Assembly: GCF_000512585.2 (NCBI RefSeq)
Contig: NC_089242.1
Location: forward strand, 3,534,001 to 3,598,000
Source: Kwoniella bestiolae CBS 10118
Taxonomy: Eukaryota > Basidiomycota > Tremellomycetes > Tremellales > Cryptococcaceae
DNA length: 64,000 nt
Direction of reading: 5' to 3'
In this document: positions 45,340-57,205 of the stretch, piece after piece
Position numbering within the stretch: the stretch's first letter is position 1
Layout of the letters: each line of letters starts with the position of its first letter
Notes under the pieces: model-generated
Told to the model about the DNA's origin: nothing
The model's database searches: none
The model's input: the letters and a program-made list of their open reading frames with translations, nothing else
Made by a program: the position numbers and the translations under genes

Positions 45340-46247
45340 ATGTCAGTCCAAGCTCAATTCGATAAAGCCGTGGCTATCGTCCAAGGTCTCCCAAAGGACG
45401 GTCCCGTCCAACCTTCTCAAGATGACAAACTCGCTGTGAGTGAGCTTCCATTCAGAAGACTGTCTGGAAATCCAGTCAAAGGGATATATTCCTGTTCATC
45501 CTTTACCTCAACAACCGCTATACTATCGCAACGATATTCGAAAGGGAAGGGAAGAACACTGACACTCAAGTGCAATCATAGTTCTACGGAGCTTTCAAAC
45601 AAGCCAACGAAGGCGACAACACCGGACCTGCCCCTGGTAAGTCCGATAAACATCCTTATAAAGACTATACTTCATGTCTTGCAATGTGTAACAAACGACA
45701 ACATCTCTAAGAAAGAACTCGAGCTGACTTGTCTATACATCTGTCACCAGGTATGTTCGACTTTGTCGCCAAAGCCAAATACAAGGCCTGGAAAGCTCTC
45801 GAAGGTACCAGCCAAGAGGACGCCAAGAAGAAATACGTCGAATTGCTCAAAGCTGTAAGTGGATCGCTCGACTCTCTTTGCTAAGCCAATACGCCCAATA
45901 TAGATGACATCCCCTTTCCCTATCTGTCCACTCTTGTTGACGACAGCCGGTGAAGATAAAGAATTATTTGCTGATAGCACCGTTGACGCGACCGCAGATC
46001 CTTCAAAAGCAAGATGACGAGGAATCCAAAAAATACCTCGCCGAGCTTGATGGTGAGTAGTCTCGCACCTCTTTTATCACATTCGTCCCTTCTTTCGCAC
46101 ATACCCCCACGCAGCAGTCGGGCATATCTGGGTGCCCATCCATCTCCATCTTCAATCCCTCCCCTGTATCTTACGAGTCAATTCTGCTTTTAGGGATTGC
46201 TGCTGACTCGTTCACCTTGTTCTCTCTTAGCTGCGGCTTCTGCCTAA
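45340..46247 (+). CDS. ACB1: Acyl-CoA-binding protein
   Basis: The spliced protein starts MSVQAQFDKAVAIVQGLPKD and has the four-helix ACBP signature: QDDKLAFYGAFKQANEGDN, then MFDFVAKAKYKAWKALEGTS and EDAKKKYVELLKAIL. The Lys/Tyr residues that grip the CoA phosphate (FYGAFKQA, KAKYKAW) are present. The tail QKQDDEESKKYLAELDAAAS is slightly longer than yeast Acb1. It binds C14-C22 acyl-CoAs in the cytosol and ferries them to lipid-synthesis enzymes. Four introns, one of about 140 nt. Confidence 0.94.
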
Positions 46248-46718
46248 ACGTGAAGAACCAGTCTAGGAATAAACGTATGGGCGTACCGTGAGATGGATGA
46301 GGTAAACTCATGCAGAGTAGAAACGAGTATACAACATGCATTTTAATGTGATATCGTATATACTGCAGTATCTTGCGAAGGTTTTTCACGCCAGGATCAC
46401 ACGCAAGGAGGGGAAAGTCGTGTTGTAACAGGAGTGATCCATGGTCTTAGTCGGTGACATGATGTTTTTTCTTGAGAGTGGGTGGGTGGAGGTTGATCAC
46501 AATTCGACTTGTGCAACTCCCATTCATCTGCTCGTTCCCTTCATTCTATCCAAGATGTTCATGGTGAAAGCCATACAAGAAAGGAGATCCCCAAGATGTA
46601 TGGAGCGATCCCAGAAGACAACCAGCAAACCATATAGATAAATAGATGATACAGCCTCGAAAGTCCCCTTGATATCGCACGAATATTTACGTCTCAAATC
46701 CCATACTCAACCACCACC
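46248..46718. other. Intergenic region
   Basis: About 470 bp between two plus-strand genes. It contains the ACBP 3' flank and the promoter of the acetyltransferase. Nothing else supported. Confidence 0.45.
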
Positions 46719-48313
46719 ATGTTTGATCCCAAAGAATTCACCATCCGTATAGCCTCGGCAAAACAGGCCGAAGAACATGCCAAGGCATGTTTTGAGATTC
46801 CCTATTGGAGGGTGGGGATGAGCTTTGAGGTGGGTCACGAACGAACATGCAACGGCACAGAACGCTGATTTTGGGTACGGTATCTGAGATAGCAATTTCT
46901 CGAATTTGGGTACAAGGAATCACAAGCTTCCTGGGCGAAGGATAATGGAATGTTGACTTGGTAAGTTCGCGCTCTCGTTTTGCTGTAGCTCCCGGTTTCA
47001 GGACGACCCGATAAGGAATTCACGTGTTGACTCGTCTTGCCAATCGTAGGGTCCTGGTTAGGAAGGACGATTATGATGGTCAAGTATACTCCTTACTTGA
47101 GACGTGAGTGTTGGGGTTACTCTGATGATTTTTCCTATCTCTTACACTATCGTACCACGACTAACACAAGCTATATCCGCGTAGTCATCGAAAGAAAGGG
47201 TTCGTAAAGCCCAAAAACGGCGGACAAGTAGAGAACGGATATTGGTATAACATCACAGCTGTAGTAACTCCAATAAGACATCGCGGTAAGTCCATGCTCA
47301 TGTTCATGCTCATCTTATTTTCTTCCCTTGCCAAGTACATCCGATACCCTATTGTCTGTTGAAACTCTCATACACACGTAGACAAACTGATCGTATGAGT
47401 GATAGGAAACGGCTACGCGACCCATCTTCTTCGTCTCCTGCACTACGTCCTCCTCTCCCCCTCATCTCCAGGCAATCCACCATCGCATATCCCCCCCTTT
47501 CCCAGACACGAGTGGGGCACACCACCTCCCGCCGTCCCTTCCGATCTCATCGAAGCTATACCATCACCATGTGCCAGTGTACTTTGGTCTGATGTACCTA
47601 CCCAATTCTACGAGGGCTGTACGATCGGATTGACCGGGAAAGGGTACGAGTATAGGAAAGAATGGAACAGCAGATTGGTCTTTGATTTGGACCTGTCCGG
47701 TCCCGATATGGATGAGAACAGTTCGAATGGCGATGGGTGGGAGATGATCTATCAAAAGGATTTGGAAGAAATCACTTCTATCCTCACATCCTCCACCAAG
47801 ACCCATCTCTCCAAGTTGGACACTTCGTCAAAACCATTATGGACCCATGATCCATCTACTGCTGGATCATTGACCTTCATCGGAACAAGAGGATCATTCA
47901 TCATACCCTCACCGAGATGGAAAGACCCCTCGAGGGAACTACCACTAGGTGTCAGGCTGAGACCCCGCGATGGAGAAAAGGGAGGAGATATCATCATATT
48001 GATCGCGCTGGAAAATTTCCTGGTCGAACAGCGACTACTCCTCACCTACATCCATAATCTCCTTCCTGCCCGTGTACCCTCCCTTCTCAAGATGTTGGAA
48101 AGCGTGGTGAAGGAGACAGGAGCTCCATGGACGCAAGGTGAGATATGGGGGTTCAACCCTGCTGACGAGTGGGTAGCAGCTCTCGCCAAAGAGAATGGAA
48201 GGGGTGTGAAGATTGACACTCGAGATGGAATACGGAGTCATGTTTTGGGGGTATGTAATTACCTGGAGGGAGAGGGGGAGATGGTAGATCATCAGATGTG
48301 GAGTTGGGTGTAA
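46719..48313 (+). CDS. Lyc1-like GNAT acetyltransferase
   Basis: The protein starts MFDPKEFTIRIASAKQAEEH. A GNAT fold follows: strand TWVLVRKDDYDGQVYSLLET, then KGFVKPKNGG and the acetyl-CoA loop RHRGNGYATHLLRLL (R/Q-x-x-G-x-G/A type). The long C-terminal domain (SAVLW-like SVLWSDVPTQFYEGC, IGLTGKGYEYRKEW) matches Lyc1, the fungal lysine N6-acetyltransferase that starts lysine catabolism in some yeasts. The C-terminus ends DHQMWSWV. Five introns near the 5' end, then one large exon. The substrate is inferred only from the family. Confidence 0.8.
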
Positions 48314-48442
48314 TATGATGTGGTTAAGCCAATAGTATCTTCACGTATATACCATCTCAGTACACCTTCATGTCCGCATCGCATTCATCCAGATAAATGC
48401 ATATCACAACCTAAAATCTAAGCCAAAGCGTACCTAGTCCAT

Positions 48443-49356
48443 CTAATGTTCGTGATGCGCCTGTTCGAATCTTGTACCGCTGTAAAGTAGGAGTAACGTC
48501 AATATGGTGTTTAAAAGACTATCTTTTGACATTGAATAGGGATAAAAAGCACTGACCAGTATCCACATACTTTGGGTCCTATCGTTGAGAAAATATGAAA
48601 AGTCAGCTTCGAGCAAAAGGCAAAAGATTAGAAGGAGGAACTGTATTGGGTCGTGGATTGCGCATTGCTCCGTCTGCACTAACCTGGCTTATCGAGGTTG
48701 ATGAAGCTACAAGAAAGAATACAATATGTCAGCTAGATTCCATGGTCTTTTGAAGAGATAGCTTACATCTTGGGATGTCCGAGAGGTCCCATACCTAGTG
48801 AGCAACATCGACGTTAGCATGAAGCCTGACAACCCAGCACAAGCAAACCCCAAGCCTTTCTCGCTCATCCTGATTGATGTTTCCGCCGATCGTGCATCTA
48901 TCTCCACCATCCGCGAACCATGATACCAGACCCATTCTTCATGCCTTTCTCCGAACCCTCACATCCTCTCTTCCTCCCTTCATTCGCCGCTCACTTCTGC
49001 TCGAAATGAAAGATGAAGGATGACTCACCCCCATCGCAAGTCGCCCTTCGCCCACTAACCAACCTCACCGGATCCTCACTGACCATCCCCATAGCGGACG
49101 GCGCATTAGGCTGGAACTGCAGCGCAGTCTGCTCGAACCTCTGATTATCGTACGCGTGAGGCTTGGGGTTCTGCCCCGTAGACCATGTGGAGGGGACGTT
49201 GGGTGATTGTTGGAGTGTGGGGGTGGTAGATGATGAGGGTTGTTTATCCTGGACTGGAGCTGATGGTTGGGGGATTCCTGCGGCGTATGTTCGGATGGAG
49301 GAGGCGAAGGAGCGGGAGAGGGTGGTTGGTCTGGGAAGGGATCGGAGGAGTGACAT
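48443..49356 (-). CDS. Complex I 13-kDa zinc subunit (NDUFS6-like)
   Basis: The presequence MSLLRSLPRPTTLSRSFASS is typical for mitochondria. A Pro/Ser/Gln-rich stretch leads to DPVRLVSGRRATCDGG, then the tiny exons GPLGHPKIFINLDKPG and KVCGYCGTRFEQAHHEH. The zinc ligands C...H...C-x-x-C of NDUFS6 are therefore intact. The subunit stabilises the Q-module/N-module junction of NADH:ubiquinone oxidoreductase. Five exons, including a roughly 240-nt intron between the CDGG and GPLGHPK exons, long for this genome. Confidence 0.9.
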
Positions 49357-49957
49357 TGTGTTTGAAGAGTTTAGCTTGTTCTTGTTTAATATATATGGTC
49401 TTGCACTGATTTATATCTGTTTCGATAACATATCGTGAATGATGAGATGCGAAGCAGCATAATATCAGCGATGAGACTGGCTGAAGCGACTGGATGGGTG
49501 AGGAACGGAATCAATTTACGGCAATTTCACTGAAAAGTGGCAATGTGGCATCATCATCCAATGCGAAAACATCTCAAAAGTCATCAACTGACCTTCTCAT
49601 ATCTTTGAGCGCAGCATGGGCCGAAGGCATCTAGTACTCGGGCGAACGGCTGGAGCGAGAGTTTTGAAGATAGACGATCGATAAGTCACTTTGTATCGAG
49701 GGAAGCTTTTTGATTAGAAAACGCAGGATTCAGAATCCTCCTCACTCCTCTTCTCGTAATGTGTATATTCATATGATGCATCTGACATTACTTTCATTCA
49801 CAGAATCATTAACGTTAATATGATATTATAATATTGATCATCCAAAACTCTTGTATCTCCCAATACACTAATACGTGAGCATTCCACCAAGGTGACAAAT
49901 TGTTTACATATATTCTCTGTGCTTCTTCGGCCTTGTGCTCAGAGACAAGAGTAAGAC
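49357..49957. other. Intergenic region
   Basis: About 600 bp between the NDUFS6 start and the RTA1-gene stop. The left part is the NDUFS6 promoter. No further feature is recognised. Confidence 0.45.
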
Positions 49958-51656
49958 CTAAGCTTTAACACCGTGATCGGCCGATTGACTTCCAGTCGAA
50001 CCCTCCTGAGCTTGGGGATTGGCGTGGTATCGTGGATGTCCGAGGGGGAAGATGAATTTGTATAATGGTCGAGTAGCCCAGAGGACGATGATGATGAAAA
50101 CTGGCTATAAGTCCATTCAGGAGTATCAGCCTCAGGTCGCGACAGCTGTAAGATACTTGACCGATAGCGGGATGGTGGAAGACGATGATGCCACTTACAG
50201 CAAATTCGAATACACCAAAGTACACCTCTTTGGTAGCGGCTTTCTCGTATGCGCCTATGAAACAGGGTGAAGTTATGTCAGGTCATATCAAGGCATAAGG
50301 AATATCACAAAGGGAAGATTGTCTTGAGAAGGAATGGAAAACCGAACTCACCTTGAGAGCCTTCAGCGATCCTCATGATCAGCCTCACGAAAAACAGTAC
50401 CAAACTGATCATGATCTGGACCATGAGCGGTTTGATGGCAGGTACGATAGTCTCGGGAGGAGTCACCGCGAGGACCCTGGTGGATCGTTTGAGGATGACA
50501 AGGCAGAAGACGAAGATGATGATGGTTGTGATTGCCTAGAATTGTTTCAGATTAACATCGTTTGTGTCGAGGAGAAAGATAAGGGTAGAGTTTGAAGTAT
50601 TGTATCAAGGATAAGGGGTGTAAAGTTGACTCACTTGAAGGACATTACCAGCGAGGAAGATGATGGTGGAAGTCTGATTGAAGCGATGCATGATTGTCAG
50701 CGATGCAGAATAATTACAAGCACACTCGAGAGATTGGTGGAAGGTCATGACTCACTCCCAGAGCAAACATCGGAGTGGCCTCCAGGATCTCAGCTGCCTG
50801 AGCGGAAGCCCAGAAGTATTGACCAGCGATTTGCATCAGGACTAAAGAATGGTCAAGAAAATATCAGTCTTGCATGTCGATGGTTCTGAAAGTATTTGAA
50901 CCTACCCCATACTACGTCGAGGATGATGAAGACTAATAGTATGTATTATGTTAGCACGAATGCGAATGGCTTGGTGATACGTCACAAGACCAAGACTCAC
51001 CGGTCAACATCGATCTTATTCTCATGGGAGTCAAGCTATCTCCATTAGGCATGTACTTGAGACCCCTTTGGATGGATTTGTAGATCGCAGCGGAGACGAG
51101 AATTGTAGCCTGCAACGGCACGTCGTGGGGACAGGTCAGTGGTCTCGTCCGTATATTGACGCTGAGACTCACGATTTGAATAAGAGAGATACCAAGCAAG
51201 AAAGCCATTCCCTATGAGGTACAACAGGGCACTATGTATCAGCTATGGCCCACTGAGTGGAGCGCAAGAGGTTAATATCACTCACACTAAACTCGTGATC
51301 ATGACTATAAAGTCTTGCGCCATAACCCAATGCCTCGGTAATACAAGCGAAGAAGAAGAGACCGTGGCTGTACCACAGAAGGAAATGAGCGTTCCTTCGC
51401 CACATCACCAGGTCAATGGATATCGTGATAGGCATGGAGGTATATCAAGGAGAACCACAATAGGTCGGATGGGCAAAACCACTCACACACTCCTGGTACC
51501 TCGTTTCTTGACGAACCACCAAAGCTGCCCACCCATAATCAACAAGAACACCACACACCCGACAATACCCATGGCGAGCGACGGGACGTAACCGTACTCC
51601 CAAAAGGGAGCTTCGGCGGGAGCAGGTGGATTGATGATGGGTCCAGTGTACGGCAT
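49958..51656 (-). CDS. RTA1-family lipid-translocating exporter / 7-TM protein
   Basis: The start MPYTGPIINPPAPAEAPFWE leads to EYGYVPSLAMGIVGCVVFLL, the first of seven membrane segments. Later exons give WYSHGLFFFACITEALGYGARL, IQIATILVSAAIYKSIQRGL, FIILDVVWVLMQIAGQYFWA, TIIFLAGNVLQ and LFFVRLIMRIAEGSQGAYEK, the RTA1 signature region with its conserved R-x-x-E. The tail GHPRYHANPQAQ ends DHGVKA. RTA1/RSB1 proteins sit in the plasma membrane and are linked to sphingoid-base transport and azole or 7-aminocholesterol resistance. About eight introns. Its first exon and upstream DNA are duplicated at 52918-54371. Confidence 0.9.
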
Positions 51657-52917
51657 GATGTTGATTTCTATAGCCTATGTACCGTTTCGTTAATAAGTGA
51701 GTGTAGTGTTGTTTGACGGGAGAGGGAAAGCCCTTCTTATACCTCCTAGAGATTGGTCTTTGGCTTTTCTATTGACGCCCTCGATGAACGATACCTTGTC
51801 GTTCGACGGGTTGAGAAGGTCTGGAATGGGAATGGGTGAGATCGGTTGTCAAGTCGACGAACGAAGTTTTCGAATCGAGGGTGAGAGAAGTTGGCGAGAA
51901 AGGTATGTCCCTCTGTCTTCGAACTCTCAACCGAGAGACCTTTTATACCTTTCCTAAGGGGTCAAGAGTGAGACATTTGCCCCACTTTCACTTGCATTCT
52001 CTTCTAGCTATCGCATTGACTCTCACCCTACTGAATACTTAACTTGTTATAAGCCAAAGTAGGTCGCAGCAATGGTGAAAAGCCACAAGACAGAGAATGA
52101 TCATCAAAAGTGATCAAAGCTGAAATCGATTTAAGCTCCATCATCCAACTAGATCTAGGGTCTTAGCCGTGATGGTGACTTGAGGCGTAAGGGGTAAGTG
52201 TGAGATCATGATGCGCACTGATGCCAAGTGGATGAGAAGTTGTCTTGACTTCTTTGACATCATGCGTTGATATTTCACAAGTTCAGGAGGTCGGAGGTAT
52301 TTCTCGAGGGCAGATTTAGGTTGGATGGTCAGAGCGCTTGATAGTTCGTATAGTACTCGAGCATGGCATCATCAAATGCGGGAGCACGAGGGTGTGAGCT
52401 TGATCGATAATTTTGGCGAGATTTCAAAGCTGTTAACGGCAGATCGATCACTCGCTCGGTAGACCTTGCGCTACACAGTAGCGGTTTGCGTTCGATCTTG
52501 ATCTAGCCAGTACTACTGTACGCATTGTGACAGTGGTGATGTGTTGTGTAGGCCAATCAGTTGATTACTGTGTACTGTGTACTGTATCCCAGTCCGCAGT
52601 ATAAAATCCTAATTGCACGCTATCACACTCACCATTTGATGTACAGACCAAGGTACGTTATCCGAACGTACCGTAGTCACAGCACCCTAATGCAAACAAT
52701 CGTGTGTTGTGTGTTATGATGTAAAACGATAGATCACCTAAGCCTGACACATTCATCGATCAGGCTCGTGTTTGAATCTAGATTAAAATCAAAGATCCTT
52801 TGGTCGTTGTGCTATCGTTCCTGGATTAAGGATTGAGGATGAGCACTGATTCGTTGGATTAACGCTGCTGTTGATATGATGTAATAAATATGATCCCAGC
52901 GAAATGGGATTGTTCTC
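51508..52917. repeat. Tandem direct repeat, copy 1 (RTA1 first exon plus upstream region)
   Basis: This 1.41-kb unit contains the first RTA1 exon and about 1.26 kb of upstream DNA. It is directly followed by a near-identical copy at 52918-54371. Differences are mostly 1-6-nt indels, with copy 1 usually the shorter. Both units start at TTGACGAACCACC and end at GGGATTGTTCTC. Confidence 0.93.
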
Positions 52918-53067
52918 GTTGACGAACCACCAAAGCTGCCCACCCATAATCAACAAGAACACCACACACCCGACAATACCCATGGCGAGCGACGGGACGT
53001 AACCGTACTCCCAAAAGGGAGCTTCGGCGGGAGCAGGTGGATTGATGATGGGTCCAGTGTACGGCAT
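52789..53067 (-). pseudogene. Orphan duplicated RTA1 first exon
   Basis: This frame repeats the RTA1 N-terminus (MPYTGPIINPPAPAEAPFWE) through the first membrane helix to GGQLWWFV. It then runs into duplicated promoter sequence and stops after NENNPISLGS and about 40 unrelated residues. The downstream RTA1 exons are missing, so it is a truncated, chimeric ORF of 92 codons. Whether it is transcribed is unknown. Confidence 0.85.
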
Positions 53068-54371
53068 GATGTTGATTTCTATAGCCTATGTACCGTTTCG
53101 TTAATAAGTGAGTGTAGTGTTGTTTGACGGGAGAGGGAGAAAGCCCTTCTTATACCTCCTAGAGATTGGTCTTTGGCTTTTCTATTGACGCCCTCGATGA
53201 ACGATACCTTGTCGTTCGACGGGTTGAGAAGGTCTGGAATGGGAATGGGTGAGATCGGTTGTCAAGTCGACGAACGAAGTTTTCGAATCGAGGGTGAGAG
53301 AAGTTGGCGAGAAAGGTATGTCCCTCTGTCTTCGAACTCTCAACCGAGAGAGACCCTTTTTATACCTTTCCTAAGGGGTCAAGAGTGAGACATTTGCCCC
53401 ACTTTCACTTGCATTCTCTTCTAGCTATCGCATTGACTCTCACCCTACTGAATACTTAACTTGTTATAAGCCAAAGTAGGTCGCAGCAATGGTGAAAAGC
53501 CACAAGACAGAGAATGATCATCAAAAGTGATCAAAGCTGAAATCGATTTAAGCTCCATCATCCAACTAGATCTAGGGTCTTAGCCGTGATGGTGACTTGA
53601 GGCGTAAGGGGTAAGTGTGAGATCATGATGCGCACTGATGCCAAGTGGATGAGAAGTTGTCTTGACTTCTTTGACATCATGCGTTGATATTTCACAAGTT
53701 CAGGAGGTCGGAGGTATTTCTCGAGGGCAGATTTAGGTTGGATGGTCAGAGCGCTTGATAGTTCGTATAGTACTCGAGCATGGCATCATCAAATGCGGGG
53801 AGCACGAGGGTGTGAGCTTGATCGATAATTTTGGCGAGATTTCAAAGCTGTTAACGGCAGATCGGATCACCTCGGCTCGGGTAGACCTTGCGCTACACAG
53901 TAGCGGTTTGCGTTCGATCTTGATCTAGCCAGTACTACTGTACGCATTGTGACAGTGGTGATGTGTTGTGTAGGCCAATCAGTTGATTACTGTGTACTGT
54001 GTACTGTATATCCCTCTCAGTCCGCAGTATAAAATCCTAATTGCACGCTATCACACTCTCACTCATTTGATGTACAGACCAAGGTACGGGTTGATCTCGA
54101 ACGGTACCGTAGTCAAGCAAAGCACCCTAATGCAACCAACCCAATCGTGTGTTGTGTGTTATGATGTAAAAACGATAGATCACCTAAGCCACTGACACAT
54201 TCATCGATCAGGCTCGTGCTTGGTCTAGATTCAAAATCTGATAAGATCCTTTGGTCGTTGTGCTATCGTTCCCTGGATTAAGGATTGAGGATGAGCACTG
54301 ATTCGTTGGATTAACGCTTTACTGTTGATATGATGTAATAAATATGATCCCAGCGAAATGGGATTGTTCTC
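52918..54371. repeat. Tandem direct repeat, copy 2
   Basis: This is the distal copy of the unit described for 51508-52917, 1.45 kb long. It holds the orphan exon at its left end and a full copy of the upstream region. Examples of extra bases are near 53350 (GAGAGACCC) and 54008 (TATATCCCTCTC) relative to copy 1. Confidence 0.93.
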
Positions 54372-54929
54372 CAGTATGACATAGCATGGCATGGACCTCT
54401 TGGTGAAAGAACGAGTTTAGACGAGGATCGTAAGAAAGCGCGCTAGTACCTGCTGTCAAGTGCACTTCGAGCGATGGCAAAAGTCGATCTTCCCGTTGAA
54501 GCTCTACCTGGCTAGGCTCTTCAGCTTAAGAGGTATTACAAAGCATAAAGCAAGATCATCCCTTTTCTTAGCATCTTCAGATCAATCTGACCCTCCTTCT
54601 AAGACTAGGCCCCCACTCTGCGGTGCTTACTTATCATCAATCGACACAATGTAAATTGTCACTTTGGATCCCGTTCCGGCGTGAGAAGGCTGTAAATCAG
54701 TCCACTAGACTAAGTAACGTAGATCAATCAATTAGATAAATCAAAATCTGTAGGTGTGATTGTATGAGTAGAAGTACATTGTGTATGTGTATGTTGATTG
54801 ATGAGTACCTGAGTCGATTGACCGATCGCCGTGTCACCGTCAATCACAGGCGCAAAAGACGGTCAGTGGTGTGCGATATTTTTGAGGGACGAATACAACA
54901 TCTTATGCATTTTTTGATATGGGATGAGA
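54372..54929. other. Intergenic region
   Basis: About 560 bp with no recognisable gene, between the repeat and the NCBP3-like stop. Several short frames occur but none has splice support. Confidence 0.4.
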
Positions 54930-56586
54930 CTATGTACTGGCTGGTCTATTCGCGAATAACTCGTCGAGCTCTGCAAGTGGAAGGAAACACCTGATCAGCA
55001 TTTCATTAAGATTGTCTTGGCGATGCGCCCCGTTGATCCATGATCCGGCTTCCGAGAGCCTTTCGTCTCCGAAATACGGGGATTGAAACCTCAGAGCACT
55101 AAACTCACCCCTATCCAAATCCTCTTTCCTACTTTGTCCTCTGCCACCTCTGTCACCTCTATGTGTCCTCTCAGACCGACTCTGGCTCTCCATATCGACA
55201 TCCTCATCCTCACCACCCTGTCTCCTCCTCGCCATATTCTCCAACTCCTTATCCAAATCCTCCTCTGTCCTCCCGCCTCGTCTTCTATCAGGCCTCTCAC
55301 CGTACGGTCCCCTCCTCTCCCTCCCTTTACCTAACCTCTTTGCAAACTCCCTTCCCTCGCCACTACCTCTCCCTGCGAAACTGAACCCGCCATTCCCTTC
55401 ATCCTGTTCATTGTAACCTATATTCCTCCTAGACGACGAGGTTTCTTTCCCAGCTGTTCTGCCGTGTTTCCTATACCATTGAGATTGTTTAGCCTGTTTC
55501 CGTAGCTCAGAGTCCGCCTCTATAGCATATCGTATTGTGATTCTCGCGTTCGGGTCGATCCCATCAGCTAATTTGATTTCGTCCAGTCCATTATCAGGTT
55601 TAACTAATGGTTCCAGATCGAATGCCCCGCTTCGTCCGCCAAAAGTTCCTCTTCCTTTACGTTTGATCCCTTCTTCCTGGGTAGGGATAGAGGTACCGGA
55701 GAGCAGTTCCTGCCCTTCCAGTGATGGAACGGGTTCAGGTTCTGCGAGGGGTAATAACGAGATGGGCACGGAGTGGGCGGATCGTTCGAGTAGAGGATCG
55801 TCCCCTTCTGCAGGGTCGAAGCCTGCTTTGGAGAGGACCGTTAGGCCTATCAGGGCGGAGGCGGCGGTAGGGAAGATTAGGTGGAGGGTGGTGTCGTTTA
55901 GCCATTCTATGCCTGATTGAGTATCTGGATTAGTATATTCCATACACATATCGGAACAGGCAGAAGGAGAGGGAGTTAGATCAGATATGGGATAGGGCAA
56001 GAGAAGAAGAGAGAGAGGCGAGATCACATACCCATCACTCCTGCGCCTAGACCTGATGTCCAAGAGAATACTTTACTAGTTGATAAATGCTGTATCAAGT
56101 CTGATTTTATGTATAGGGCATTCGGCTTTATAGGTGATGATGTAGATGCTGAGATTGCCTCTGTATTCGGGCAAGCAGTATCAGCCGAAGAAAGTTGCCA
56201 GACAGTAGTAGCAGAGGGTAGCAGGAAGACGACGTACCCAGCCAACTCGTAGGATCCTGTTTATCCAACCTCTTAGCCAAAGCTGCTATCCGCTGGTGAA
56301 GGAGAATGGGATGGTCAGCTCAGAGTGATGATTGATAATTGCTAGAGAATCGTGGACATACGGGATCCCTCCTAAGCTTCTCCTCCCCATCCAGATGAAG
56401 TATACCTGGACTCTCCTCCATCAGATACACCTTCCCCCTTGACATCCTACCCATCAGGCTCTGTACATGATCAGGTATGGCAGGCTGATAATCGTCCAAT
56501 GGTCTGTCCAACGCTGGGTTCTCCACTTCGATGTTCTCTTCTTCTGAATCACGAGGTGGCGGTGTACCGTCGTAGGGGAGTGACAT
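54930..56586 (-). CDS. NCBP3-like nuclear cap-binding / mRNA-export protein
   Basis: The start MSLPYDGTPPPRDSEEENIE begins an acidic N-terminus, then RIAALAKRLDKQDPTSWLG. The RRM-like core is seen in GIEWLNDTTLHLIFPTAASA, followed by LADGIDPNARITIRYAIEADS and SQWYRKHGRTAGKE, comparable to the NCBP3 linker. The C-terminal part is Arg/Gly/Glu-rich with RG motifs, and the spliced end LDRELDELFANRPAST resembles the UAP56-binding motif of mRNA export adaptors. The last intron contains no in-frame stop, so an unspliced product would also be open. Nuclear, probably binding RNA with the export machinery. Confidence 0.75.
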
Positions 56587-57205
56587 TGTGGTGGTGTAGT
56601 CGTTGATTATGTGTTGTGCTATATATGATGAACACTGGGATATATATATAGTCTTGGTTGTATAAAGTACTCGCGTCTATGAAAGAACAAAGTCATTTTA
56701 AAGAGGTGAGGCTGATACCACCAGCTAACCACGTGGCAGAGGTCAAGTTCTGAGACTGATATCCGGGTTCGGATAAATACGAGTACTGTATGGTGGTGAT
56801 GCTCCAACGTAATCGTAAACGGTGTTGTCATAGAGGATTACCATTACGACCAGTGTACTAAGTGTTATTGTTCATGTGCTCATCATCTCACCATACTCAC
56901 CAACCACTCCCGCCTCCCCAATTCATTGCATTGAGTCAAATACACTCACTCATACGGTATAGTACGTAGTGCAGCACCCCACTTGGTGAACCACAGCAAA
57001 CTCATTTTCATCCTCATCCTCATTATCATCAAGTGATCAATATCCCTTAAGTCGTCCCTGTGTCACATACACCCATTATACTCCTTTATCGCACCTTCTA
57101 GTAGTGAGTATCAATGATCCAACCATATCAGTAAGCTGGTACATGCATGATTTCGAACATACTGACTTGGATCACACATAGACTCAGTAAACACCACCAC
57201 ACACA
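56587..57205. other. Divergent promoter region
   Basis: About 620 bp between the NCBP3-like and Sec9 genes. A TATATATATAG tract lies at about 56641-56652. No gene is visible. Confidence 0.45.

Noticed and set aside
51697..51957. Plus-strand frame repeated at 53173-53388
   Set aside because: It recurs only because the DNA is duplicated. It lies in the upstream region of the minus-strand RTA1 gene and the two copies diverge by frame-changing indels.
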